Assembly: GCF_029846635.1 (NCBI RefSeq)
Contig: NZ_JARVTG010000001.1
Coordinates: 496,001 to 560,000 of the forward strand
Direction of reading: 5' to 3'
Source: Pokkaliibacter sp. MBI-7
GTDB lineage: Bacteria; Pseudomonadota; Gammaproteobacteria; Pseudomonadales; Balneatricaceae
DNA: 64,000 bases
The notes under the pieces were generated by a model. That model saw only the letters and a program-made list of their open reading frames with translations, was not told the DNA's origin and searched no databases. Positions 51,503 to 60,412 of this stretch are shown here, one piece after another (within the stretch, counting starts at the first letter, position 1; each line of letters starts with the position of its first letter). Position numbers and translations under genes: made by a program.

Positions 51503-51603
51503 GAGAGAGGCTCCCGAGCTCCTTGCACAGACAGCACTCAGCCGGTCTCAGCCCGGATGCTGTGCGGACTGTCACATGCACACAGCCGAGTGCCTGAGCT
51601 TTT

Positions 51604-51632
51604 TAGGTGGCCCGGGCTAAAACGCGAGTTCC
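51604..51632 (-). promoter_or_regulatory. hrp box (HrpL-dependent promoter)
   Basis: On the minus strand: GGAACT, 16 bp, CCACCTA. It matches the hrp-box consensus GGAACC-N15/16-CCACNNA with one change. It lies about 100 bp upstream of the chaperone start and faces it. It implies an extracytoplasmic sigma factor of the HrpL type and an Hrp1-class secretion system elsewhere in the genome. Confidence 0.8.
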
Positions 51633-51651
51633 CCGAACGGTGGCCATGAAG

Positions 51652-51687
51652 GGCATTGCCCGTTACCCCCAGGGTGTGGTGTTATAG
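51652..51687 (+). pseudogene. cas2 tail remnant (last 12 codons)
   Basis: The 36 bp encode G-I-A-R-Y-P-Q-G-V-V-L-stop and differ from the end of cas2 (47411-47446) by a single silent change (CAA to CAG). There is no cas2 body upstream. It marks the left edge of the unit duplicated together with the leader to give array 3. Confidence 0.9.
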
Positions 51688-51909
51688 GCAGCGCGTGGAT
51701 AAGCGCAAAATGCTCTTTAACAACAAAGGTTGTCAGATTACCTTCTGCAACACTCCATAAAATCACCGTCAACCACTTGATTTCAAAAGAAATTTTGTCA
51801 AAAAAGCGAGGATTTTCGGGTGTTTTTCAGGGTCTGCCCTGTGGATAACCTGGGGCCGTCAAAAACCGGCTCGCAAGGCATTGATTGTAAAAGAGAATTT
51901 TGGGGTGCT
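51688..51909 (+). promoter_or_regulatory. CRISPR leader 3
   Basis: 222 bp nearly identical to leaders 1 and 2, directly after the cas2 tail remnant and ending GGGGTGCT before the first repeat. Confidence 0.87.
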
Positions 51910-52747
51910 CCCGCAGACCCTCTGGCCGTTCAGGCCGTTACGACTTACAAGGTTGGGCTTGTAGGTAGAACTGCTCCCACCCGCAGACCCTCTGGCCGTT
52001 CAGGCCGTTACGACAGCGACAGCTGGCTGTCAAAACGATTCATCTATATCCCGCAGACCCTCTGGCCGTTCAGGCCGTTACGACGGTACAAGGCGCATGC
52101 CGATATTCGCGGCTTTCAACACCCGCAGACCCTCTGGCCGTTCAGGCCGTTACGACTTTCGAGGTCTGAGTAGCCATTATCAGCATTGCCTGGCCCGCAG
52201 ACCCTCTGGCCGTTCAGGCCGTTACGACACCACACTTCCTTTGACCACTCCAATTAGCATTTTGCTACCCGCAGACCCTCTGGCCGTTCAGGCCGTTACG
52301 ACGGGCGGGTGATGCGGCGCTGGCTGACCGCGCCATCACTGCTCTCCCGCAGACCCTCTGGCCGTTCAGGCCGTTACGACGGGCGGGTGATGCGGCGCTG
52401 GCTGACCGCGCCATCACTGCTCTCCCGCAGACCCTCTGGCCGTTCAGGCCGTTACGACGATAAAACGTTTCAAACCTTCTTTACAAGCATCCATTTCGCC
52501 CGCAGACCCTCTGGCCGTTCAGGCCGTTACGACAATCGGAGGTTGGACAGCTTTGGATTGAGGGCAATCATATCCCGCAGACCCTCTGGCCGTTCAGGCC
52601 GTTACGACTTGATAGCTTCGCCACCGATAAGATGCAGGTTTTCATCCCGCAGACCCTCTGGCCGTTCAGGCCGTTACGACAGATTATGGTAATCAATCCA
52701 CAAATTGTGGGTTGATACCCGCAGACCCTCTGGCCGTTCAGGCCGTT
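51910..52747 (+). CRISPR. CRISPR array 3, 12 repeats, 11 spacers
   Basis: Same repeat as the other arrays; the last copy (from 52718) is altered after GGCCGTT. Two adjacent 43-bp spacers (52303-52345 and 52381-52423) are identical, so one spacer-repeat unit of 78 bp was tandemly duplicated. Confidence 0.97.
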
Positions 52748-52855
52748 TTCTCCTTCCAGACCACGATAAACGGTGCGGTTCGTGCCTCACCGTCACCCGA
52801 CTTGCGGGCCTGATGTAGGGTGATGGTGAACGCAGTGAACCTCACCATCTGCAAT
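52748..52855. repeat. Array trailer 3 with hairpin
   Basis: The block matches trailers 1 and 2 closely (CTCCTTCCAGACCACGATAA, then CACCGTCACCC and GTAGGGTGATGGTGA arms). It ends at about the same point as trailer 1, which supports duplication of whole leader-array-trailer units. Confidence 0.75.
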
Positions 52856-52878
52856 ACCCAATTCACTGGTTGGCGGTA

Positions 52879-52924
52879 GCTCCCCCTCTCCCCCAGCCCC
52901 TCTCCCGCAAGGGGCGAGGGGAGC
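52879..52924. repeat. GC-rich palindromic repeat
   Basis: GCTCCCCCTCTCC at the left pairs with GGGGCGAGGGGAGC at the right around AGCCCCTCTCCC. This is the common CT/GA-rich intergenic palindrome of many proteobacteria. Function unknown. Confidence 0.6.
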
Positions 52925-53056
52925 CTGTATCGTGTTTTGCTCACACTCTGGTGACTAGTAATAACGGGCAGACAGGCCCGGAGCGACGCGGTGCTCTGGC
53001 ATGTCGCCCGCTTTGCCGGAGAGATTCAGGAAGAAAAGGAAACAGATGACGCGGCT

Positions 53057-53887
53057 CTACCGCACAACACACATCGGTGATCCGGCAATCGGGTCGCGGT
53101 GGATTTCCGCATCCAGATCAAACACCTCGGCCAGCAGTTGGCGGGTCAGAATCAGCTCTGGTGTGCCTTCGGCGACGATCAGCCCGGCTTTCATCACGAT
53201 CAGGTGATCGCAGTAGCGCGCTGCCTGATTGATGTCGTGCAGCACCGTCACCACGGTTTTACCCTGCTGATTTAACCGTCGTAGCAGTTGCATCAGCTCG
53301 ACCTGATGGCTGAGGTCCATATAGGTGGTGGGTTCATCGAGCAGCAGGTAGTCGGTATCCTGCGCCAGCACCATGGCCAGCCATACCCGCTGACGCTGGC
53401 CACCCGACAGCTCACTGACCTTGCTCCCGGCCAGCTCCGCTACGCCCGTCGCCGCCATCGCCGTTGTTATGTGGTGCTGATCACGACCAGACAGCCTGCC
53501 CCAGAAGCCGCTGTATGGGCTGCGACCATAGGCCACCAGCTCCCGCACGGTGACGCCTTCGGGGGTCGGCTGCGTCTGCGGCAGCAATGCCAGTTGCCGG
53601 GCCAGCTGCCGTGTGGCCATGCCATGCACCGACTGTCCCTGCCACAGCACTGCTCCGGCCAGTGGCGGCAGAATGCGGGCCATGCACTTCAGCAAAGTAG
53701 ACTTACCGCAGCCGTTGGGGCCGAGCAGTGCCGTCATGCGGCCATGGGGAATCTGTACATCCACGCCCCTGACGATAGCGGTGTTGCCATAACCGACCTG
53801 CAGCCGGCGCGTCAGCAACGATGCGTCGGGGCTGACTGCCGGGGGTGTCTCTACAGCAAGGGGGGTCAAAGCAGACAGTGCAGCCAT
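53057..53887 (-). CDS. Iron-siderophore ABC transporter ATPase (FecE type)
   Basis: The 276-aa ATPase has Walker A LLGPNGCGKSTLLK near residues 54-67, signature LSGGQRQRVWLA and Walker B LLLDEPTTYMDLSHQ, the last being typical of the FecE/FepC/FhuC group. The first 20 residues are an unstructured Thr/Pro-rich extension. It is the last gene of a four-gene operon and follows the second permease by 3 bp. Confidence 0.93.
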   Translation of the reverse strand: MAALSALTPLAVETPPAVSPDASLLTRRLQVGYGNTAIVRGVDVQIPHGRMTALLGPNGCGKSTLLKCMARILPPLAGAVLWQGQSVHGMATRQLARQLALLPQTQPTPEGVTVRELVAYGRSPYSGFWGRLSGRDQHHITTAMAATGVAELAGSKVSELSGGQRQRVWLAMVLAQDTDYLLLDEPTTYMDLSHQVELMQLLRRLNQQGKTVVTVLHDINQAARYCDHLIVMKAGLIVAEGTPELILTRQLLAEVFDLDAEIHRDPIAGSPMCVVR

Positions 53888-53890
53888 GGG

Positions 53891-54898
53891 TTATCTCAGT
53901 TTCAGCAGCAGCCAGAGGAAGTAAGGCGCACCAATCAGCGCCGCCATGATGCCCGCCGGTAGTTCGACGGGGGGGTGAATGATGCGTGCCGCCAGATCCG
54001 CCAGCAGCAACAGCACCGCGCCCACCAGCATGGCGACAGGCAGCAGCCGTTGATGACGACCTCCGACCAGTTGCCGCGCCAGATGCGGCGACACCAGACC
54101 GAGAAAGCTGATCGGGCCACACAGGGACACCGCCGCCGAAGTTAACCCTACCGCCAGTGCCAGTGCCAGCAGCCGCACCCGGGGCACCCGGATACCTAAG
54201 CAGGTGGCGCTGTCATCACCCAGTGCCATCAGGTTCAGGCGATGGCTCAGCCACATCGCCGCCGGTAACAGCAGCAGCCACGGCAACAGGGTATAAAGCT
54301 GCTGCCAGCCGCGGCCCCACAGGCTGCCGGTCAGCCACAGCAGGGCGTTGTTGATGTCCAGCGGCCTTGTCAGCAGCAAAAAGTCGGTGGTACTGCTGTA
54401 TAGCGCAGCCAGTGCCACGCCCGTCAGGGCCAGTTTGACCGGTACAGCTTTACTGCCACACACCAGCCAGAGCAGGGCCGCAGCCAGCAGCCCGCCCGCC
54501 AGTGCCGCCCAGGGCAACAGCTGTACCGAAACATGCGGCCATAAGGTCATCAGGCTGACCGCCGCCAGCCCGGCGCCATGGCTGACACCGAGAATATCCG
54601 GCGAGGCCAGCGGATTGCGGATGACGCCCTGCACCAGTACACCGGCAGTGGCCAGCATCGCGCCGACACCGATGGCCAGCGCAATACGCGGCAGGCGGTA
54701 TTCATGCACGGTGAAATACTGCTCACCGCCTGCCGACAGCCCCTGCCAGACCTGCGTCAGTGACAGATCGACCGCGCCGAGACACAAGTTAGCGAACAAA
54801 GCAGCCAGCAGTAACGCCATCAGCGTCCATACACGAAGTGGCAACGGTGAAGGCATGAGGAAACCCCGCCGTTCAGCGCCGAGGGTCTGCTCACTCAT
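53891..54898 (-). CDS. Iron-siderophore ABC transporter permease (FecCD family)
   Basis: The 335-aa membrane protein has the FecCD layout of about ten helices, with LPRIALAIGVGAMLATAGVL, NPLASPDILGVSHGAGLAAV, and GPISFLGLVSPHLARQLVG at the coupling loop. It overlaps the upstream permease by 4 bp (ATGA). It forms the pore with the other permease. Confidence 0.93.
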   Translation of the reverse strand: MSEQTLGAERRGFLMPSPLPLRVWTLMALLLAALFANLCLGAVDLSLTQVWQGLSAGGEQYFTVHEYRLPRIALAIGVGAMLATAGVLVQGVIRNPLASPDILGVSHGAGLAAVSLMTLWPHVSVQLLPWAALAGGLLAAALLWLVCGSKAVPVKLALTGVALAALYSSTTDFLLLTRPLDINNALLWLTGSLWGRGWQQLYTLLPWLLLLPAAMWLSHRLNLMALGDDSATCLGIRVPRVRLLALALAVGLTSAAVSLCGPISFLGLVSPHLARQLVGGRHQRLLPVAMLVGAVLLLLADLAARIIHPPVELPAGIMAALIGAPYFLWLLLKLR

Positions 54899-55929
54899 GT
54901 CCGCGACCTCACCATATAGATAAACCAGGGGGCGCCGATCAGTGCCAGCACCGCGCCTGCCGGGGTTTCTGCCGGAAAGGCGACGGCCCGGCCAAGTACG
55001 TCGGCTGCAATGACCAGTGCCGCACCCAGCACAACACTGGCCGGCAGCAGCTTGCGATGGTCAATCCCCACCAGCGCCCGTGCCATGTGCGGCACCAGTA
55101 GCCCGACAAAGGCAAGGGAGCCTGCCGCCACCACGCTGGCGCTGACCAGCACCAGCACCACGATGCCCACCGCCAGTCGGACCCAGCCCAAGCGCATACC
55201 GAGATTGCGTGCCTGCTCATCGCCAACAGCAAGAATATTGAGACTGGGTGCCAGTGCCATGGCTGCCAGCAGGGATGCGCAAGCCACCGGCCACAGCTGC
55301 GCCCAGGTCACCCAGCGGGCATTGGCGACACTGCCCGCCAGCCAGGTCATGACGCCCGCCGCCTGATCTTCAGCAAGGATGATGGAGGCGCGAGTCAGTG
55401 CGCCACACAGCGCCGCAACAGCCACGCCCGCCAGCACCAGCCGGCCTTTGTCTGCTCCGGGGCGCCAGGCCGCACCGAGCAGCATCACCAGCGTCCAGGC
55501 AATACCACCACCCAGGACAGCGGCTGTTGACTGCCCCATGACGCCCATCCACCCGGCAAAGGTGGAGACCAGTGCCACGCCCAGCGCGGCACCGGCATTG
55601 ACGCCAAACACGCCCGGGGACGCCAGCGGATTGCGGGTCAGCCCCTGCATCAGCACACCGGCTGCCGCCAGACAGGCACCCACCAGCCCGGCCACCAGCA
55701 CGCGCGGCAGGCGCAACTGACGCACGACCACATCACTGACCTGAGTAGCATGGCTGCTGAACAATGCCTGAATCGCCTGAGTGCCACTGAGTGGAATGGC
55801 TGAGCAGGCGAACAGCCCGCCCCACGCCAGTATCAGCAGCAATACCAGCAGGCCAAGCAGGCGCCAGCCAAAAGACGGCAGGGCGGAACGACGAGGTGCC
55901 GTCACGGCATCGATGGATGGAGATGACAT
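54895..55929 (-). CDS. Iron-siderophore ABC transporter permease (FecCD family)
   Basis: The 344-aa membrane protein repeats the family pattern: LRLPRVLVAGLVGACLAAAG, NPLASPGVFGVNAGAALGVA and GSLAFVGLLVPHMARALVG. It is encoded 14 bp after the binding protein and overlaps the next permease. Two different FecCD subunits point to a heterodimeric ferric-siderophore permease like FepDG or FecCD. Confidence 0.93.
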   Translation of the reverse strand: MSSPSIDAVTAPRRSALPSFGWRLLGLLVLLLILAWGGLFACSAIPLSGTQAIQALFSSHATQVSDVVVRQLRLPRVLVAGLVGACLAAAGVLMQGLTRNPLASPGVFGVNAGAALGVALVSTFAGWMGVMGQSTAAVLGGGIAWTLVMLLGAAWRPGADKGRLVLAGVAVAALCGALTRASIILAEDQAAGVMTWLAGSVANARWVTWAQLWPVACASLLAAMALAPSLNILAVGDEQARNLGMRLGWVRLAVGIVVLVLVSASVVAAGSLAFVGLLVPHMARALVGIDHRKLLPASVVLGAALVIAADVLGRAVAFPAETPAGAVLALIGAPWFIYMVRSRT

Positions 55930-55943
55930 AGGGCTCGCAGCGC

Positions 55944-56891
55944 TCAGGGCTGGCTGAAGATGCGCACCAGATCGGCGCCCATATGTTCTGCCGCCAGAAT
56001 ACCCAGGCTGCGCACCCAGGCGTTACCATCCACGGTATAGACATGCTGGTTCTGCACTGCCGTCAGCGCCTGCCACAGGGGTTCCGTCTGCCACTGCTGC
56101 ACGATGCTGTTGCCGACATAAGTACCCACCACCAGATACTCGGGGTTGATGGCCAGCATCTGCTCCAGACTGACCTGTCGTGACTCCTGTTTGTCGGTCG
56201 CACCAACAGCAGGCACCTTCAGCCCCAGCGACTGAATCACGCCGCCTGCATAGGAATCGGGGGTATGCAGATACAGGGTATTTTCCCGCGCGACCGCAAA
56301 CTGCACCACCCTGCCCTGGGGCAACTGCGCGGCATAAGATGCCATCAGCGCCTGATGCTGCTGCAAGCGGGCCTGCATTTCTGCCTTTTTACCCACCACT
56401 TCACCGATGATGGCGGCGGACTTCAGGTTGTCGGCATAGGTTTCGCGCCGTGACTGCAGCATCAGGGTCGGTGCAATCTTTTGCAGCTCAGCATAAACAC
56501 CGGCATGGCGGCTGGCATCGGCAATGATCAGATCCGGTTTGAGGGAGGCAATCACTTCCAGACTGGGCTGGGAGCGGGTGCCGACCGATTGCCACGGGCC
56601 GGTCGCTTCCCGTACCTCCGGCAGCAGGCGCTCAGGCTGGTTATCATCGGCCACGCCCACGGGCGAGACCCGCACCGCTGCCAGTGCATCGACAAAAGAG
56701 TTCTCCAGCGCCACCACGCGCTGGGGCACATAGTCGAGGGTAAAGGCCCCCTTAGCGCTTTCTACGGTAACCGCCAGCACCGGCGCGCTGCTCAGCAGCG
56801 TGGACAGCATCAGTGTGAATAGCATCAGCCGCCGCCGGGGCTGGCTCAGGGCGGGAAGAGAACACAACGAGAAGAGGCGGAACACAATCAT
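55944..56891 (-). CDS. Iron-siderophore ABC transporter substrate-binding protein
   Basis: The 315-aa protein has an N-terminal hydrophobic signal (LMLFTLMLSTLLSSAPVLA) and a class III periplasmic fold (PQRVVALENSFVDALAAVRV, LKPDLIIADASRHAGV, NPEYLVVGTYVGN). This is the FecB/FhuD-like family that delivers ferric siderophores or citrate. The start is uncertain (56891 or 56825). It is first in the operon, with a Fur-box match about 90 bp upstream. Confidence 0.9.
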   Translation of the reverse strand: MIVFRLFSLCSLPALSQPRRRLMLFTLMLSTLLSSAPVLAVTVESAKGAFTLDYVPQRVVALENSFVDALAAVRVSPVGVADDNQPERLLPEVREATGPWQSVGTRSQPSLEVIASLKPDLIIADASRHAGVYAELQKIAPTLMLQSRRETYADNLKSAAIIGEVVGKKAEMQARLQQHQALMASYAAQLPQGRVVQFAVARENTLYLHTPDSYAGGVIQSLGLKVPAVGATDKQESRQVSLEQMLAINPEYLVVGTYVGNSIVQQWQTEPLWQALTAVQNQHVYTVDGNAWVRSLGILAAEHMGADLVRIFSQP

Positions 56892-56979
56892 GCGAAACAG
56901 GCACCCACAGACGGAGAGTGAAAAAATCAACAGCGCAAGGCGGCCATTCTAGCCATGAGCATGCCAGCGTAACAATGTT

Positions 56980-56998
56980 GATAATCGCTATTATTAGC
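56980..56998 (-). promoter_or_regulatory. Fur box
   Basis: GATAATCGCTATTATTAGC closely fits the 19-bp Fur consensus GATAATGATAATCATTATC, upstream of the minus-strand iron transporter operon and 127 bp from the divergent DUF2868 gene. It predicts iron-repressed expression. Confidence 0.7.
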
Positions 56999-57124
56999 AA
57001 AAACACCCTGACACCGTACTGACAGTCGGCCCTGATACCAGCCGGCCATGACTCAACCAGCTTCCCCTTCGCAGAGGGATCAAGTACCTTAAGGCCGTGT
57101 TTTCAAAGGCCTGTAACCGGTTTC

Positions 57125-58567
57125 ATGTCCTCATCACCTCACACCGACTCCTTCGCCCTGCTGGTGGATTTTGACTGGCAGAATCAGCGCGATCAGCAGC
57201 TCAGCCCCGACCTGTTGCACCAGCGTGACCGCCGTATTGGCCTGTCGCTATCGGCTTCATTGCCGCCACGCGAGCAGGCCCGGGCCTGGCTGGCGCGGCT
57301 GCACCCGAACAGTCAGGAGCTGCCCGGTCAGCAGATCACCCAGCGCTTTGGCTGGGTTACGGCCGCTATTGCCCTGCTGGGGGTGATCACCGGCATCAGT
57401 ACCTTTGCCGGTCTGCTGGCGTATGACGGCAGCCAGCGCATCAACGTGCTGCTGATTCTTATGCTGGTGCTGGTGCAGCTGCTGTTTACGCTGCTGTCGT
57501 GCGCGGTGGCGGTTCGCGGCGTGCCCAGTGCGCCCTGGTTCAGCAGTGGCCGTCTGGCGGGACTGCTCAGCCTGCTGCTGCCGGGCGACAAAAGCAGCCT
57601 GTCGCTGTTCCATCATCAGCATGGCTTAAGGCCGCTCTACCCCTGGCTGGTGCTGCGCTTTTCCCAGTTTTTTGCCTGTGCCTTCAGTGCCAGCGCCCTG
57701 CTCTGCCTGCTGCTGAACGTGACCGTGCAGGATCTGGCCTTTGGCTGGAGCACCACCCTGCAGATCAGTGCGACCACCCTGCATGGGCTGGTCAGTACGC
57801 TGGCGCTGCCCTGGCAGGCGTTCTTCCCTTCTGCCGTACCCAGTCTTGAGCTGATTGAGCAGAGCCGTTATTTCCGGCTGGCGGGCAGCGCGCAGAGCGG
57901 CCTCGATAACCCGGCGCTACTCGGCCAGTGGTGGCCGTTCATTGCTCTGTGCTGGCTGAGCTATGCCCTGCTGCCTCGTATCGTTCTGGCGATCTGGATT
58001 GAGCGGCGCTGGCGCCGTCGGCTGGCTGGTCAGCTGGAGCAGCACCCGGGCTTCCAGCCACTGTTCCGCCGCCTGCATCGCGCCTGGGTCGGTACGGCAT
58101 CAGAGCAGCAGGAAGGCGATACCGAAGCGGTTGCTACGGCATCCCACGCCGCCATCACCATGCCCAAACTGAAAGCCGCCAAGGTTGTGCACTGGGCCGA
58201 TACCGCCTATGGCCACCCGGACCTGCGCCAGATCGTGCCGACGCTGGATGCCGACGACAGTTACTGTGCCGGTGGCGGTCATGGTCTTGATCAGGATGAG
58301 GCGGTGATCGAAGCCTTCAGCCATCTGCCGGACGATCTGCCCGTGGTGATACTGGTCAAAGCCTGGGAGCCGCCGCTGGCAGAGCTGCAGGATTTCCTGC
58401 TGGATCTGCGTAACCTCAATCGCCACAACAGCTTCTATCTGCTGCCGATCAATCCGGGGCAAAAACTGGAGCCAGCGGAAAGCAAATACCTGCCACAGTG
58501 GCAGCACTTCATCACCCGCATGGACGATGCCCACCTGCATCTGGTCAAAGCGGCGGATGCGGACTGA
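57125..58567 (+). CDS. DUF2868-family membrane protein
   Basis: The 480-aa protein has a polar N terminus with QQLSPDLLHQRDRRIG, four to five central transmembrane helices (for example WVTAAIALLGVITGISTFAG and LLILMLVLVQLLFTLLSCAV), and a soluble C-terminal domain. DUF2868 proteins are normally encoded just before a DUF3482 GTPase, as here (26 bp apart), which implies a joint membrane-linked function that is still unknown. The start follows no strong site. Confidence 0.85.
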   Translation: MSSSPHTDSFALLVDFDWQNQRDQQLSPDLLHQRDRRIGLSLSASLPPREQARAWLARLHPNSQELPGQQITQRFGWVTAAIALLGVITGISTFAGLLAYDGSQRINVLLILMLVLVQLLFTLLSCAVAVRGVPSAPWFSSGRLAGLLSLLLPGDKSSLSLFHHQHGLRPLYPWLVLRFSQFFACAFSASALLCLLLNVTVQDLAFGWSTTLQISATTLHGLVSTLALPWQAFFPSAVPSLELIEQSRYFRLAGSAQSGLDNPALLGQWWPFIALCWLSYALLPRIVLAIWIERRWRRRLAGQLEQHPGFQPLFRRLHRAWVGTASEQQEGDTEAVATASHAAITMPKLKAAKVVHWADTAYGHPDLRQIVPTLDADDSYCAGGGHGLDQDEAVIEAFSHLPDDLPVVILVKAWEPPLAELQDFLLDLRNLNRHNSFYLLPINPGQKLEPAESKYLPQWQHFITRMDDAHLHLVKAADAD

Positions 58568-58592
58568 ACTTAAACCGGTTGGGGATGACTGA

Positions 58593-59984
58593 ATGACACC
58601 TACTTTTGCCGTCGTCGGCCACCCCAACAAGGGTAAATCCAGCATCGTTGCGACGCTGGCGCAGAACGATTCCATTCATATCGCCATGCAGCCGGGCACC
58701 ACCCGTAACAGCCACCACTACCCGATGTCTGTCGATGGCCAGGTGCTCTACCATCTGGTCGATACCCCCGGCTTTCAGCGCGCCCGCAAGGCACTGGCAT
58801 GGCTGCAGGCCCACAGCCGCTCTGCCGCCGATCGTCGCGCCACAGTGCAGGGCTTTATCACCCAGCATCAGAGCCTCAGCCAGTTTCATGATGAATGTGA
58901 ACTGCTGCGCCCCATTGTGCAGGGTGCTGGCATCATCTATGTGGTAGATGGCTCGGTGCCTTACGGCCCGGAATACGAAGCGGAAATGGAAATCCTGCGC
59001 TGGACCGGTCAGCCCTCCATGGCGCTGATCAACCCGATTGCCAGCGATGCCCACGTGCAGGAATGGCAGACGGCACTGAGCCAGTTTTTCCGCACCGTGC
59101 GTGTGTTCAACGCCCGCACGGCAGAGTTTGATAAGCATCTGAGCCTGCTGCGCTGTTTCGGTCAGCTGGAGGAAAGCTGGGAAGCCCCCCTCAACGATGC
59201 CATTGACTACCTGCAGCAACAGCATAGCCAGCGGCGGGAAACCACCTGTCAGCTGATCAGCCGTATGCTGGCCGATATGCTCAGCCATCAGCAAAGCATC
59301 AAACTGCCTGAAGGCGTCGATAGCGAACCGCTGAAGCAGGGTCTTGAACAGCAGTGGCAGACATTCCAGCGACAGCGCGAACAGGAATGCCGCACGCAGA
59401 TTGAAAAGCTCTATCAGCACCATCACCTGCAACGCCATGAGAGCGGTCTGGAGTGGCAGCAGGAAGACTTGTTCAATACCGATAACTGGTATCTCTGGGG
59501 CCTGAGTAAAACCGAACTGCTGGCCATCGCTACCGGGGCCGGTGCGGCCACCGGCGCACTGGCCGATCTCGGTGTCGGCGGTGCCTCCTTTATGCTGGGT
59601 GCGCTGGGCGGCGGCGTGGTCGGTGGCGTCAGCGCCTGGTTGTTTTCCGCTGAACTGGCGCGCTTCAAGATCAAAGGCAAGTTACCCTTAGGTGGTCAGC
59701 TGCTGACCTACGGCCCCTCCAGCCACCGCAATTTTCCTTTTGTCATTCTGGGCCGGGCGCTCTATCACTGGCAGGCCCTGATTCGCCGCAATCATGCCTG
59801 GCGCGAGCCCCTTAGCCTCGATATTGCCCCCGGTGACTGGCACGAACAGCTGTCCACCAGCCAGAAGCTGGATTTGGAAAAGGCTTTCGGTTACTGCCGC
59901 AAACAGAATATCGACAAGGCCATGCCACTACTGGAACAACATATCCTACCGCTGCTGCAATCGCTGGATCTGCTGCAACGCTAG
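58593..59984 (+). CDS. DUF3482-family GTPase
   Basis: The 463-aa protein begins with a GTPase domain: G1 VVGHPNKGKSSI at residues 6-17, a G2 threonine in PGTTRNSHHYP, and G3 HLVDTPGFQRARKAL. The C-terminal half has DUF3482 features, including a glycine-rich hydrophobic hairpin (ATGAGAATGALADLGVGG) that may enter the membrane. It pairs with the preceding DUF2868 protein. The role is unknown; similar modules in the dynamin and Era superfamilies act on membranes or ribosomes. Confidence 0.88.
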   Translation: MTPTFAVVGHPNKGKSSIVATLAQNDSIHIAMQPGTTRNSHHYPMSVDGQVLYHLVDTPGFQRARKALAWLQAHSRSAADRRATVQGFITQHQSLSQFHDECELLRPIVQGAGIIYVVDGSVPYGPEYEAEMEILRWTGQPSMALINPIASDAHVQEWQTALSQFFRTVRVFNARTAEFDKHLSLLRCFGQLEESWEAPLNDAIDYLQQQHSQRRETTCQLISRMLADMLSHQQSIKLPEGVDSEPLKQGLEQQWQTFQRQREQECRTQIEKLYQHHHLQRHESGLEWQQEDLFNTDNWYLWGLSKTELLAIATGAGAATGALADLGVGGASFMLGALGGGVVGGVSAWLFSAELARFKIKGKLPLGGQLLTYGPSSHRNFPFVILGRALYHWQALIRRNHAWREPLSLDIAPGDWHEQLSTSQKLDLEKAFGYCRKQNIDKAMPLLEQHILPLLQSLDLLQR

Positions 59985-60014
59985 GCTTGCCCGACCATCC
60001 GGCGTTGCATTCAT

Positions 60015-60114
60015 CAGACTGTATTGCGCTTTTTCAGAGTGCATTGCACTTATTCAGACTGCATTTCACTTCTTCAGACTGCATTGCACTTTTTAAGAGT
60101 GCATTTGCACTTAA
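60015..60114. repeat. Tandem array of five 20-bp repeats
   Basis: Five units of exactly 20 bp, consensus CAGACTGCATTGCACTTTTT with alternate CAGAG forms, each with the palindrome GTGCATTGCAC or a variant. It occupies the 428-bp gap between the DUF3482 gene and the FIST-MCP gene. No coding frame crosses it convincingly. The rest of the gap (60,115-60,412) shows no other feature. It may be a regulator-binding array. Confidence 0.85.
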
Positions 60115-60412
60115 GCCGACAGCGCTTAAGCGCGTGTAACGGCTACATCCCCCCACTCTTCTCACAGCCTCGCTCCAATAAAGCCAATCCACGACGCGAT
60201 GACGCCAGCCTGACGAAAACTTGACAGGAGTCGATGCAAGTGGAGACAAGCGCTCTATGCTGGTGCCACTTAAGCTGACTTTCCTGCTCGACATGCACTC
60301 AGCGACTACACTTACATGGCGATGCCCTCTGCAGTATCGCCATGATGGGTTCACCAATAACGATAAAACTGTGCCGCCTCCGCCGGGCGGACATGCCCCG
60401 AAGGAGCTTACC

